Source: JAOEGB01 sp041262585 (lineage in GTDB: Bacteria > Actinomycetota > Actinomycetes > Streptosporangiales > Streptosporangiaceae). Taken from it: 64,000 bases of DNA. Below are positions 41,489 through 50,583 of this stretch, in pieces (within the stretch, counting starts at the first letter, position 1; the number at the start of each line of letters is the position of its first letter). The notes beneath the pieces are model-generated. The model saw only the letters and a program-made list of their open reading frames with translations. It had not been told where the DNA came from and ran no database searches. Made by a program: the position numbers and the translations under genes. The stretch spans positions 91,075 through 155,074 of the forward strand of contig NZ_JBGCBZ010000020.1 in the NCBI RefSeq assembly GCF_041262585.1, read 5' to 3'.

Positions 41489-42979
41489 TCAGTGCTCGAA
41501 AGCACCTCGGTCGACGGCCGTGCCCAGCTTTCTGGGGTTACCGTCCAGGTCCAGCTCGCCCGGTGCGGGGTTGTAGGTCGACGTGGTGGCGTCGATGCTC
41601 GGTGAGCCGGCCTTCAGGCGGAAGTCGAAGCCGCCGGGGTTCACGAATTGAGGGTCGCGGAAAGCCGAGCGGTTGTCGTTTCCAGTGGCCGTGCGGTAGG
41701 CGCTGAAGCTCGTGTAACGGGTGCCGTTCCAGTCGAAGAAGGCGCTCGACGAGGAGTAGTAGCTGTTGTCCGAGAACCGCGGGTTGACCGGGTTGTCGTC
41801 GGTGTAGACGAGGACGGACTGCCCACCCGAGCTGTAGAAAACGTTGTTCTTCACCACGGTGTTGTTCGACGACACGATGGCCATCTCGCCGAAGCCGCCG
41901 ATCAGCTCGGAGCTCTGGCCGTTGCCGAACGTCGTGTTGTTCACGACCGTGGTGTTGCGGATGACCCGGTTTTCGGGTGACCACGCCATGACGCCGATGC
42001 CGTAGCCGTCGTTGGAGTAGCTGAGGTTGTCGCGGATGATGTTGTCGCTGATGGTGGAGTTCGGGACCTCCACGCCGACCGCGATCCCGACCCAGTTGTT
42101 GTGCACGATGTTGCGCTCCACGATCATGTTGGAGCTGCCGTCCAGGTAGATGCCGGCGCCGCCCTCGACCAGGCTCTTGGAATAGGAGACATGGTTGCCG
42201 ACGATGCGGCCGTTGCGCGCGAAGTCATTGGCCGGGTTGGGAGAGATCTGCCAGTGGCCGGAGGCGTCGATACCGATGTTGCCGGTGTTGGTCACCGTGT
42301 TGTTCGACACGACGAAGCCGTCGACGTTGCCGGTGATCCCGATGGCCTCGGTCCAGCCCGTCCGACAGTCGGCAATGGTGTTGCCGTCGACCTCGAGATT
42401 GGTGATGGCTTGTGTCCCGTCGCTACCGGCCACCGTGATGGCGCCGGCGTAGACGTTGGGGGGATAGGTCGTGGTGCTGGAGCTGGCGTAGAGGTTCTTG
42501 AACGAGTTTCGGACGATCCGGATGTGATGGCTCGGGCCGCTCCAGGTCGACACCTGCACGCCGGCGGAGGGCGAACCCAGGACGTTGCGGAAGTTCAGGC
42601 CCCGGATCTCGATGTAGCTCTTGCCGTCGATGCCGATGAGCTCGCCCGCGCGCTGGTTGCCATCCAGGATGACGGGCGTGGAGTCGTAGTTCCGGAACAC
42701 CGTGTAGCCGGCGGTCGCTGAGCCCGAGACGTTCATGTCGACGAACTCTTTGTAGGTGCCGCCGCGGATGTAGACGGTGCTTCCAGGGGGAGCGGCGTCG
42801 GCCGCCTTCTGGATGGTCCGCCAGGGCTGGGCGAGAGTGCCGGGATTGTTGTTGTTGCCTGTGGTGGCCACGTAGCGGGTCTCCCCCACCGTGACCGAGT
42901 TACTGGCGGCGACGGCGGGGGTTGCGATGAGGGCTGACGTGAGCGCGGTGATTGCCACGAGGGGCCAGAAAGTTCGCAT
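41489..42979 (-). CDS. Secreted right-handed parallel beta-helix protein (polysaccharide lyase-like)
   Basis: A 496-residue exported protein. The signal peptide (1-25, ending TPAVAA) is followed by YVATTGNNNNPGTLAQPWRTIQKAADAAPPGSTVYIRGGTY, the typical cap of pectate-lyase-like beta-helices. About ten Asn/Val-rich coils follow (for example VVSNNTVTNTGNIGIDASG, NMIVERNIVHNNWVGIAVG, TISDNIIRDNLSYSNDGYG). It ends in a LDLDGNPRKLGTAVDRGAFEH segment common at the end of these proteins. Likely it degrades or binds an extracellular polysaccharide. It has a repressor-like palindrome in its leader (42998-43018). Confidence 0.85.
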   Translation of the reverse strand: MRTFWPLVAITALTSALIATPAVAASNSVTVGETRYVATTGNNNNPGTLAQPWRTIQKAADAAPPGSTVYIRGGTYKEFVDMNVSGSATAGYTVFRNYDSTPVILDGNQRAGELIGIDGKSYIEIRGLNFRNVLGSPSAGVQVSTWSGPSHHIRIVRNSFKNLYASSSTTTYPPNVYAGAITVAGSDGTQAITNLEVDGNTIADCRTGWTEAIGITGNVDGFVVSNNTVTNTGNIGIDASGHWQISPNPANDFARNGRIVGNHVSYSKSLVEGGAGIYLDGSSNMIVERNIVHNNWVGIAVGVEVPNSTISDNIIRDNLSYSNDGYGIGVMAWSPENRVIRNTTVVNNTTFGNGQSSELIGGFGEMAIVSSNNTVVKNNVFYSSGGQSVLVYTDDNPVNPRFSDNSYYSSSSAFFDWNGTRYTSFSAYRTATGNDNRSAFRDPQFVNPGGFDFRLKAGSPSIDATTSTYNPAPGELDLDGNPRKLGTAVDRGAFEH

Positions 42980-42997
42980 GGGTTCTCCGGGGGGTGC

Positions 42998-43018
42998 AGT
43001 TAGGAAGGGCTCCTAACT
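42998..43018 (-). promoter_or_regulatory. Operator candidate AGTTAGGA-N5-TCCTAACT before the beta-helix gene
   Basis: A perfect 8-bp inverted repeat 19 bp before the ATG. A third AGTTAGGA half-site lies at 43087-43094, and another inverted repeat GTTAAG-ATT-CTTAAC near 43138-43152. On the minus strand a TTGCCA, 17 bp, TAGCCT promoter-like pair sits just upstream, which would put the palindrome directly downstream of the -10. The gap 42980-43389 is AT-richer than the genome and also holds, around 43233-43370, an untrusted frame resembling a winged-helix (IclR/MarR-like) fragment. Confidence 0.55.
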
Positions 43019-43389
43019 CATCTGCAGGCTAGATTGCCCATATCTGCTTGGCAAGGCCCAAAAATGCGCAAGAATGAACTTCAATAGTTAGGAGTCCATA
43101 CCAAATCGCCTCTTCGATAGAACACTTACTCGATTTTGGTTAAGATTCTTAACTAGGATCGGGAGCATGGCCAGCCGACCCGCAACCATCACGTCGATGC
43201 GAGAGACGAACGCAAAGATCCGCCCACGTCCAGGGCCGAGGTGGCACGGCGCAGCGGGATGACCGAGCCCACCGCAAGCGCCGCACCTGACCTCCTGGTG
43301 GCGGCCGGGCTGGTCAAGGAGGTGGACCCGCCGGGTGAGACCCACTACGGCGCCGCCTTCTTCGCCCTGATCCCGGACGCGGACCGCCA

Positions 43390-43676
43390 CAACCAGCCAG
43401 GCGGGCGCCCTGCTGGCATGCGACTTCTTCGAGGTCCGCACCACGCCAGGCGCCTCATCCGCGACCGAGACACCGGAGTAACACATCGTCAAGGGCGATG
43501 GAGCGCTGGATCCAGACCTGCCGGCGCGAACGGCTGGACGGGCATTGATCTGGAATCAGTGTGAGTTCGAGACCTTCTACAACGAATACCGGCCGCACCA
43601 CGCTCTGGCAGGCAGCTACTTTCCGATCCCAGCACCGGCCCCACGGGAGCGCACCGCTCGACAGCCGGCGACATGA
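43390..43676 (+). pseudogene. Internally deleted rve-type transposase remnant
   Basis: Two pieces of one transposase family survive. SQAGALLACDFFEV (about 43395-43436) carries the first catalytic Asp block. FETFYNEYRPHHALAG (from about 43566) is the C-terminal YN-x-x-RPH-x-AL block, ending at a stop at 43676. The ~130 residues between them are missing. It is related to, but not a copy of, the intact IS at 39 kb. Confidence 0.65.
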
Positions 43677-43845
43677 TCGACTCGATGGCGTGCTGACGGA
43701 GCTCCGGCATGTCACCTGACCTGCCTGGATGGTTATTCGGCACCCGCAGGGTCGTGGATCGAGCCTGCCGGATCCACCAGAGAGATCGCTCCGGTCCCCA
43801 GTCGCGGACCGGAGCGGACCTTAGAAACAGGTGGAGAAACCGGGC

Positions 43846-45474
43846 CTACTTGCCTGTGGGCGTCAGGTTCATGATCGCCAGGGCGGGCTCGGCGGCCAGG
43901 CCGAGCGCCGGCAGGTAGTCACCCTCGCCCGCGTTGGGGAACTGCCACCGCGTGGTGTTGACCGTCGGCGAGGCGCCCGACGCGCCCAGCGGCAGGGTGA
44001 AGCGCTGGTCGACGTAGCGTCGCTGCACTTGCCACCCCAGCTCGCGGATTTCGTCGTCGGTGGTGGCGGCGGCGAGCTTGTTCAGCAGCCCGTCCAGCTC
44101 GGCGTCCTTGACCCGGCCGTAGTCGTCCATGGCGGGCTTGCCGATCGGCGCGGTCAGCTTGCTGTTGAGGGCGTTGTAGTTGCAGAAGACGCTGCACCCG
44201 CCGCCCGACCACATGAACAGGTCGAAGGCGCCCTTCTGGGCCTCCTCGGCGTACCTGGTGCCCAGCGAGCGGACGGCGACGTCGAGGCCGAGCGCCTCCT
44301 TCCACTGGGCCGTGACCACCCGCATCGTGGCGGCGTCCCACTCCTGGCCGCTCAGCGTCAGCTTGTAGCTCTTGCCCTCTTTGACCAGCGCTCCACCGGA
44401 GACGGTGTAGCCGCCTGCCGCCAGCTCGCTCTTGGCCGCCGCAATGTCCTGCGCCTGGAGCTTGTTTCGGAACTCCGGAGCCAGATTCTCGCCGAAGGTC
44501 CTGGAGTCCATGCCGGTGATGTTGACGACCTGGCTGCCGTCGTGCAGCACCTGCATGAGCTTGGCGCTGTCGAAGGCGGCGTAGAGCGCCCGCCGTACGT
44601 GCACGTCGTCGAAGGGCTTGACGGCCATGTTGGGGTTGATCGCGAAGTAGGCGCTGGTCGCTTTCCAGAACTTGTGCTCGGGCTTGGTGGTCCACTGCTT
44701 GACCGGGTCGGCCCAGGTGATGTTCGCCCAGTCGGCCTCGCCCTTGAGCATGGTGGTCTGCGCGGCCTCGGCCGAGCCGGAGGCCAGGATCTTGACGGTC
44801 TTGACACCCTTGGACTTACCGCCCCACCACTCGTCACGGACCTTCAGCGTGACCTGCTGCGGGGTGAAGCGCTCCAGGGTGAAGGGGCCGGTGGTGACCG
44901 GCTTGGGGTTGGTCCAGGTGGTCAGGTTCTGGGCGCCGAAGATGTGCTCGGGCACGATCAGGCCGGTGGTCCAGCCCCAGTCGTGGAGCAGAGCACGGGA
45001 GGGCTTGTCGAAACCGAAGACGACGGTGTCCGGGTCGGGGGTCTGCACCGAGGCGAACGAGGGCCTGGACAGGGGCACGTCGGGGTACTTCTTCGGCAGC
45101 GTGTCGAAGGAGAACTTGACGTCGGCCGAGGTGAAGTCCTTGCCGTCGGACCAGGTGGCGTTCTTGCGCAGCTTCATCTTGAGCGTCTTGGCGTCGGCAG
45201 ACCACTCCCAGGACTCGGCGAGGTAGGGCTTGATCTCCATGTGGTTGTCGTCGACGCGGACCAGCGGCTCGTACATCATGTTGAGCAGCGGGCCGGTGGT
45301 GGGCGCGCCGATGTTGTAGTTCTCCACGAACGTCGGGCTGAGCGGCCAGCCGATGACCGTGAGCAGCCCGTCGTTGGCGGCTTTGCCGGCAGTACCAGGC
45401 TTGGCGCCGCCACCGCTGCAGGCGGACAGGGCTAGGGCTACGGCCACGGAGAGCGTGGCGAAACGGCGGAGCAT
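43846..45474 (-). CDS. ABC transporter solute-binding lipoprotein (family 5, peptide/oligosaccharide type)
   Basis: A 542-residue extracellular binding protein. The signal peptide ends in a lipobox LSAC (Cys about residue 19). The mature protein has the family-5 (DppA/OppA) layout: NMMYEPLVRVDDN near residue 67, KLRKNATWSDGKDFTSADVKFSF near 105, and VHVRRALYAAFDSAKLMQVLH near 300. It is the last gene of a five-gene leftward operon after two permeases and two ATPases, an unusual place for the binding protein. In this hexosaminidase-linked context an oligosaccharide rather than a peptide ligand is likely (inference). Confidence 0.92.
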   Translation of the reverse strand: MLRRFATLSVAVALALSACSGGGAKPGTAGKAANDGLLTVIGWPLSPTFVENYNIGAPTTGPLLNMMYEPLVRVDDNHMEIKPYLAESWEWSADAKTLKMKLRKNATWSDGKDFTSADVKFSFDTLPKKYPDVPLSRPSFASVQTPDPDTVVFGFDKPSRALLHDWGWTTGLIVPEHIFGAQNLTTWTNPKPVTTGPFTLERFTPQQVTLKVRDEWWGGKSKGVKTVKILASGSAEAAQTTMLKGEADWANITWADPVKQWTTKPEHKFWKATSAYFAINPNMAVKPFDDVHVRRALYAAFDSAKLMQVLHDGSQVVNITGMDSRTFGENLAPEFRNKLQAQDIAAAKSELAAGGYTVSGGALVKEGKSYKLTLSGQEWDAATMRVVTAQWKEALGLDVAVRSLGTRYAEEAQKGAFDLFMWSGGGCSVFCNYNALNSKLTAPIGKPAMDDYGRVKDAELDGLLNKLAAATTDDEIRELGWQVQRRYVDQRFTLPLGASGASPTVNTTRWQFPNAGEGDYLPALGLAAEPALAIMNLTPTGK

Positions 45475-45494
45475 GGCGGGGCCTTTCTGGGGGG

Positions 45495-46409
45495 TCAGGC
45501 GTAGAGCCAGCAGTCGGCCGACTGGCCGTTGCCGAACTCGATGCGGACAGGTGCCTGCTGAGCGCAGACCGGTCTGGCCTGCGGGCAGCGGGGTTCGAAG
45601 CGGCAGCCCGGCGGGGGATCGGTGAGGCTGGGTGGCTCGCCATGCTCGACGTCGAGGTCCGTGGCCGTCCTCGACGGGTCGGGAGCGCAGTCGATGAGCA
45701 GCTGGGTGTAGGGGTGGCGAGGGTTGCCGATGACCTCGTCGGCGGGTCCCCTCTCGATGATCTGCCCGCCGTACATGACGCAGATCTCGTCGCACAGGTA
45801 GCGGGCGCTGGCGATGTCGTGGGTGATGTAGAGGATGGACAGGCCCTGCCGCTCGCGCAGGTCGGCCAGGAGGTTGAGGATGTCCAGGCGGATGGAGACG
45901 TCGAGCATGGAGATCGGTTCGTCGGCGAGCAGGACGCTGGAGCCGACGGCCAGCGCGCGGGCGATGACCACGCGCTGGCGCTGACCGCCGGACAGCTCGT
46001 GGGGAAGCTTGGCCAGGAAGTCCGCCGAGAGGTTGACCTGCTCGAGGAGCTCGATCGTGGCGGCCTCGACCTCCTTGCGCCCGCGCAGGCCGCGGTGGAT
46101 GCGCAGCGCCCGGCCGATGGTGTAGCCGACCGTGCGCAGGCTGTTCAGCGAGCTGAACGGGTCCTGGAAGATCAGCTGGACGTGCTTGTGGTAGTCGCGG
46201 GGGCGGCGGACGACCTCGTCGTTGAGCCGGATCTCGCCCCGGGTGGGCGCGTGGAAGAGGGCGAGCATCCGGGCCAGGGTGGTCTTGCCGCTGCCGCTCT
46301 CGCCGACCAGGCCGACGATCTGGCCCGGGTGCAGCCGCAACGTCACGTTCTCCACCGCGCGCACACCGCCCGGGAACTCCTTGCTCACCTCGATGGCCTC
46401 GAGTGTCAC
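45495..46409 (-). CDS. Peptide/oligosaccharide-type ABC transporter ATPase (DppF/OppF-like)
   Basis: A 304-residue ATPase: Walker A GESGSGKTT (near 37), Q-loop IFQDPFSSLN, signature LSGGQRQRV, Walker B VLLADEP and the switch His in YITHD. The C-terminal oligopeptide-transporter extension contains a Cys cluster (GCRFEPRCPQARPVC) seen in this subfamily and thought to bind an Fe-S cluster in some members. It overlaps the preceding ATPase gene by 4 bp (ATGA). Confidence 0.92.
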   Translation of the reverse strand: MTLEAIEVSKEFPGGVRAVENVTLRLHPGQIVGLVGESGSGKTTLARMLALFHAPTRGEIRLNDEVVRRPRDYHKHVQLIFQDPFSSLNSLRTVGYTIGRALRIHRGLRGRKEVEAATIELLEQVNLSADFLAKLPHELSGGQRQRVVIARALAVGSSVLLADEPISMLDVSIRLDILNLLADLRERQGLSILYITHDIASARYLCDEICVMYGGQIIERGPADEVIGNPRHPYTQLLIDCAPDPSRTATDLDVEHGEPPSLTDPPPGCRFEPRCPQARPVCAQQAPVRIEFGNGQSADCWLYA

Positions 46410-47356
46410 TGGTCTGCTCCGTTCAGATGGCAGGCGGTCAGGCGGCCGTCGCGGTCCTTCAGCAGGGGCTCCACCTGATCGCAGACGGCCAGGCGTACGG
46501 CGCAGCGGGGGTGGAAGGCGCAGCCCGCGGGCGGATTACGCAGGTCGGGTGGCGAGCCGGGAATCCCGAGCAGGCGCTTGTTCGCAACGCGGAGCGGCGG
46601 GAAGGCGTCACGCAGACCCCTCGTATAGGGGTGTTGCGGCACGTCGCCGATGCCGGCCGCATCGCCGATCTCCACGATCCGCCCCGCGTACATGACGGCG
46701 ATCCGGTCGGCCAGCTCCAGCAGCAGCGGAAGGTCGTGGGTGACGAAGATGACGGCGAAGCCGAGCTCGCGGCGGAGCCTGACGATGTGCTGCAGGATCA
46801 CCCGCTGCATGACCACGTCGACCGCGGTGGTGGGCTCGTCCATAACGATCAGGTCGGGCTCGCAGGCCAGCGCGAGCGCGATCGAGGCACGCTGGCGCAT
46901 CCCGCCCGACAGCTCGTGCGGGTAGGCGCGGACACGGTCGGGAGAGACGCCGACCATGCGGAGCAGTTCCGGGATGCGCTCCAGCGGCCGGCCGTGCGCC
47001 TTGAGCACGTCGGCGAACTGCTCGCCCAGCCGCATGAGCGGGTTGAGCGCGTCCATCGCGCTCTGCAGCACGATCGACAGCGACGTCCACCGGTAGCGGC
47101 GCAGCTCGCGCTCGCTCAGCCTGACCAGGTCCACCGGCTCGCCGTCTCGCGGATGGTGGATGACCTGCCCCGCCATGGTGCGGGCGGGCGGGCGCTGCAG
47201 CCGGGTGATAGCGGTGATCAGCGTGGATTTGCCCGAGCCGGACTCGCCCACCACTCCGAGGATCTCACCCCTGGCCAGCGTGAAGCTGACATCCACGCAG
47301 GCCTTGACCGCCTGGCCGTACTGGACGGTGACGCCGTTGACTTCAAGCACGGGCAC
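46406..47356 (-). CDS. Peptide/oligosaccharide-type ABC transporter ATPase (DppD/OppD-like)
   Basis: A 316-residue partner ATPase: Walker A GESGSGKST (near 37), LSGGMRQRASIALAL signature, Walker B LIVMDEPTTAVDV and FVTHD. The C-terminal Cys cluster is GCAFHPRCAVRLAVC. It overlaps the DppC-type permease gene by 14 bp and the DppF-type ATPase by 4 bp, so all parts are translationally coupled. Confidence 0.92.
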   Translation of the reverse strand: MPVLEVNGVTVQYGQAVKACVDVSFTLARGEILGVVGESGSGKSTLITAITRLQRPPARTMAGQVIHHPRDGEPVDLVRLSERELRRYRWTSLSIVLQSAMDALNPLMRLGEQFADVLKAHGRPLERIPELLRMVGVSPDRVRAYPHELSGGMRQRASIALALACEPDLIVMDEPTTAVDVVMQRVILQHIVRLRRELGFAVIFVTHDLPLLLELADRIAVMYAGRIVEIGDAAGIGDVPQHPYTRGLRDAFPPLRVANKRLLGIPGSPPDLRNPPAGCAFHPRCAVRLAVCDQVEPLLKDRDGRLTACHLNGADQ

Positions 47357-48182
47357 TCCTCAGGCGCGGGTTGGTGACCTCGTCGATGCCGAAGTTGAGC
47401 AGCGCGATCGCCGAGCCCAGCAGCGCGATGCACAGGCCGGGTGGCCCGAACCACCACCACATGCCGCGCAGGAGCGCGCTCTGCTGCTGGGATTCGTTGA
47501 TCATGGTGCCCCACGTGACGGTGTCGGGGATGGCGATGCCCAGGAAGGCCAGGGCCGCCTCGCCCAGCACCCCGCCGACCATGCCGCCCAGGAACAGCGC
47601 CGAGATCAGGCCGGTCAGGTGGGGCAGCACCTCGGCGAAGATGAGCCTGGTACGGCTCTCGCCGACCATCCGCATCGCGGCCACGAAGTCGCGGTTGCGC
47701 AGCGACATCGTCTGCGCGCGCAGGTACCGGGCGCTGGCCGCCCAGCCCAGCAGGCCCAGCAGGACGCCGATGGTGACCGGCCCCGGCTCGCGCAGATAGC
47801 CGGCGATGATGAGGATCAGCGGCAGTCCCGGCAGGGTGAGCATCACGTTGGTCACGACGGTGAGCACCTTGTCGGTCCGGCCGCCGGAGAAGCCGCCGAC
47901 GACCCCGACGAGCACCGCCAGCCCCGTGCTGACCAGCCCGGTGACCAGGCCCACCAGCACCGAGCCGCGCGCGCCCACCAGAACCTGGGCCAGCACGTCC
48001 TCACCCGCGGAGGTGGTGCCCAGCGGGTGGACGCCGCCCGGGGCGGCGCCGAGCGCGTCGTAGTCGATCGTGCGCGGACCGACGCCCGTCAGCCAGGAGC
48101 CGAACAGCGCGAGCAGGATGAACAGCAGGAACAGCGCCAGGCCCGCGCGGACCTTGCCGCTGACGAGAAACGTCTTGAACAC
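47343..48182 (-). CDS. ABC transporter permease (DppC/OppC-like)
   Basis: A 279-residue inner-membrane permease with about six helices. An N-terminal FLLFILLALFGSW helix is followed by HPLGTTSAGEDVLAQVLVGARGSVLVGL, typical of DppC. The EAA loop EVLPHLTGLISALFLGGMVGGVLGEAAL, near residue 195, contacts the ATPases. It follows the DppB-type gene by 1 bp. Confidence 0.92.
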   Translation of the reverse strand: MFKTFLVSGKVRAGLALFLLFILLALFGSWLTGVGPRTIDYDALGAAPGGVHPLGTTSAGEDVLAQVLVGARGSVLVGLVTGLVSTGLAVLVGVVGGFSGGRTDKVLTVVTNVMLTLPGLPLILIIAGYLREPGPVTIGVLLGLLGWAASARYLRAQTMSLRNRDFVAAMRMVGESRTRLIFAEVLPHLTGLISALFLGGMVGGVLGEAALAFLGIAIPDTVTWGTMINESQQQSALLRGMWWWFGPPGLCIALLGSAIALLNFGIDEVTNPRLRSARA

Positions 48183-48183
48183 C

Positions 48184-49188
48184 TCACACCCGCTCTTTCG
48201 TCCGCGGGTCGAGCGCGGTGTAGGCGAAGTCGGCCAGGAAGTTGGCGGTCACCGCGATCAGCGTGATCACCAGGAAGATCATCTGCATGACGGGGTAGTC
48301 CTTGCCCTTGACCGCCTCGAACAGCACGTAGCCCAGGCCCGGATAGGAGAAGACCACCTCGGTCACCAGCTCCCCGCCGATCACCGCGCCGACCGCCACC
48401 GCCAGCCCCGTGATGTTGGGGAGCATCGCGTTGCGCGCCGCGTACTGGAACATGATCCGCAGGGCCGACAGGCCCTTGGCCCTGGCCAGCAGGACGTAGT
48501 CCTCTCCGATCGTGGAGATCATCATGTTGCGCATGCCGAACAGCCAGCCGTTGAATCCGACGAAGATCAGAGCCAGGGCGGGCAGCGCGCCATACCAGAG
48601 TGCGCTGCCGAGGAACTCGGCGCTGAAGGCCGGGTCGAGGTCGGCGTCGTAGGCGCCGCCCAGCGGGAACCACTCGAGCTTGAACGCGAACACGTAGAAG
48701 CCGATCAGGGCCAGCCAGAAGGCGGGGATCGCGTGCAGGAAGGTGGTCGTGGGCGCGATCAGGGTGTCCAGCCGGCCGCCCGGCTTCCAGCCCAGCAGCG
48801 TGCCGAGCGCGGTGCCGAGCAGCCAGGCCACCAGCGTCGTGGTGCCGACCAGGGCGATCGTCCACGGCAGCGCCTCGCCGACCAGCGTGGCCACCGGCAC
48901 CGGATAGTGGTGCAGCGACGTGCCGAACTCCAGCCGGGTCACCGAGCCGAAGTAGTCGAGGTACTGCTGGAAGAGGTTCTTCGTCGGGTCCCCGAAGAAC
49001 CTCCGGATGGCGGCGAGCTGCTCGGCCGAGGGCGCCTGGCCGGTCTGCCTGCGTAACCGGTCGGCCATCTCCTGCGCGGGGTCGCCGGGCATGAAGCGGG
49101 GAACCAGGAAGTTCACGGTGACCGCCACCCAGGCGGTGAGCAGATACAGCCCCAGCCGCGAGAGCAGAAATTTTAGCCTGCCAGACAT
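48184..49188 (-). CDS. ABC transporter permease (DppB/OppB-like)
   Basis: A 334-residue permease with six helices. The N-terminal helix reads LGLYLLTAWVAVTVNFLVPRFMPGDPAQ. An EAA-like loop (ARNAMLPNITGLAVAVGAVIGGELVTEVVF) lies near residue 260, and the end DPRTKERV is characteristic of DppB. It is the first gene of the operon. The promoter with the shared TAGTCCAA-N4-TTGACA element is about 105 bp upstream. Confidence 0.92.
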   Translation of the reverse strand: MSGRLKFLLSRLGLYLLTAWVAVTVNFLVPRFMPGDPAQEMADRLRRQTGQAPSAEQLAAIRRFFGDPTKNLFQQYLDYFGSVTRLEFGTSLHHYPVPVATLVGEALPWTIALVGTTTLVAWLLGTALGTLLGWKPGGRLDTLIAPTTTFLHAIPAFWLALIGFYVFAFKLEWFPLGGAYDADLDPAFSAEFLGSALWYGALPALALIFVGFNGWLFGMRNMMISTIGEDYVLLARAKGLSALRIMFQYAARNAMLPNITGLAVAVGAVIGGELVTEVVFSYPGLGYVLFEAVKGKDYPVMQMIFLVITLIAVTANFLADFAYTALDPRTKERV

Positions 49189-49266
49189 CGAGACCCCCTT
49201 CCGAAGAGTTGCCGCTTATGGGTTCGTGATCCGGTAGTACCGAGCAGGACTCTCCAAAGCATGGGG

Positions 49267-49310
49267 CGAATTGTTTGGTCAAATCCGCTCATTGTCAATA
49301 GATTGGACTA
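49267..49310 (-). promoter_or_regulatory. Promoter/operator A of the ABC operon: TAGTCCAA-N4-TTGACA
   Basis: On the minus strand TAGTCCAA (49310-49303), 4 bp and TTGACA (49298-49293) form a unit whose second half is a perfect -35 box. A CAAACAATTCG block (49277-49267), at the expected -10 distance, is also found at the same place in promoter B (54816-54826). The rest of the gap 49311-49594 holds no gene that I recognise. Confidence 0.65.
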
Positions 49311-49594
49311 GTTAAGCGAAGATCTGCTCGTAGGGGCCTCCAGAGCGATGCAGACCGCCCCACACCACGGGATCGCCGTCGCGCTGCGCCGCGACGGCTT
49401 CGGTCGCCAGGGGGTCGTACATCGACGCTGGGAGTCGAATGCGTTGCGGCCGGGGGCGGTCTGCTACACCGTCGATCACCTCACGGGGTTCTGTTCAACC
49501 CGCCCCACCCGGATCGGCGCCACCTCGACCACCACGGCCTTCGCCGTACGTCTGCATACGCGACGGCGGGCCCGCCCCCATCGGAGATGCTCCC

Positions 49595-50446
49595 TCAGAG
49601 CTCGTGATAGCCGCCCGCCATGTTCCAGCTCTTGCCCGCCGCGAGGTGGTCGGCGACCGCGCGCTCAAGGGCGGTACGGCGGGGCAGATCGTCCGGTGGC
49701 AGGTCGGTGCCGTAGATGAAGGAGATCAGCCCGGCATTGTCCGGCGCGAGGTAGGCCGGGCGGAAACGTCGCTGGAAGGCGACGATGTTCGACTCCTCCG
49801 GCAGATAGTCGGCCAGCTGCTCGTCCAGCAGCCAGGAGATGCAGATCGCGAGGTCAAAGGGCTCCTCGGGGAAGTGCTGCGGGAAGAACTTCCTGGCCTG
49901 CGCGTAGGAGGCATCGCAGGCCTCAGGGCTCATCGGTCCGGCGAAGTCCGGGATGTGCACGGCCAGCACCGGCTCGCCCGCCGGCCGCCCGGCCCCTGCG
50001 GCCAGCTCCTCACCCAGCCTGGCACGATCGAACTGCAACCGCCCGAGGGCGTAGACCAGACCGCTGAAGTGGCGCGCATGCCACCAGGGGGCATGCAGGC
50101 CCGGCGTGCCGTACCTCCTCCTGTGCATGGCCATGTGCCTGCCCAGGTCGGTCAGAGTGGCCCAGGAGACTTCCTCGGGGATGCCGCGCTCGCGGTGGTA
50201 CGCACGGGTGTACGGCGCCGCCGCGAGGTAGACATACACGTAGAAGTACGGCCCGAACTCGGTGGCCGCCTCGTCCGGGAAGCCGGGCGGCTCGTCGAGG
50301 CGGCCCATGGTGTCGGCCAGCTGGCTCACGTACCGGTCGATCTCACGCCGGGCGTCACTGCCCGGCTTGGGCACTCCGGCCAGGACGGGATTGACGTCTT
50401 CATGAGGTACTGCAAGGCGCAACAGATCCTCAGGGGTGATCTCCAT
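49595..50446 (-). CDS. GNAT-like acyltransferase-domain protein of a sugar-catabolic cluster
   Basis: A 283-residue soluble protein, start ATG 50446 (AGGAGA 9 bp upstream; the open frame continues 31 codons further). N-terminal ITPEDLLRLAVP is followed by a central part with PGFPDEAATEFGPYFYVYVYLAAAP. A C-terminal half (VLAVHIPDFAGPMSPEACDASYAQARKFFPQHFP, SWLLDEQLADYLP, NIVAFQRRF) matches the acyltransferase-domain (NAT_N/GNAT_C) proteins I know from glycoside-hydrolase loci. The acyl acceptor is unknown, but it may act on an amino-sugar intermediate. Confidence 0.75.
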   Translation of the reverse strand: MEITPEDLLRLAVPHEDVNPVLAGVPKPGSDARREIDRYVSQLADTMGRLDEPPGFPDEAATEFGPYFYVYVYLAAAPYTRAYHRERGIPEEVSWATLTDLGRHMAMHRRRYGTPGLHAPWWHARHFSGLVYALGRLQFDRARLGEELAAGAGRPAGEPVLAVHIPDFAGPMSPEACDASYAQARKFFPQHFPEEPFDLAICISWLLDEQLADYLPEESNIVAFQRRFRPAYLAPDNAGLISFIYGTDLPPDDLPRRTALERAVADHLAAGKSWNMAGGYHEL

Positions 50447-50583
50447 ACTCCTCGTCTCCTCAGTGAAGGGGGTGGGACGCAAGGTCACCGGGTCGAGGTT
50501 GACGTCGACCCGATGCCCCTGCACGCGGAAGCCGTACACCCAGCTCGCTCAACCGCAGTTGCATGACCACGAAGAGAACGAAG

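Noticed and set aside
43233..43370. A winged-helix regulator gene (IclR/MarR-like)
   Set aside because: Only about 45 residues resemble such a domain and there is no start or C-terminal domain. Noted as a doubtful fragment.
49348..49719. A 123-residue protein upstream of the acyltransferase gene
   Set aside because: Arg/Pro/Ser-rich composition typical of a shadow frame, and its second half overlaps a real gene on the other strand.
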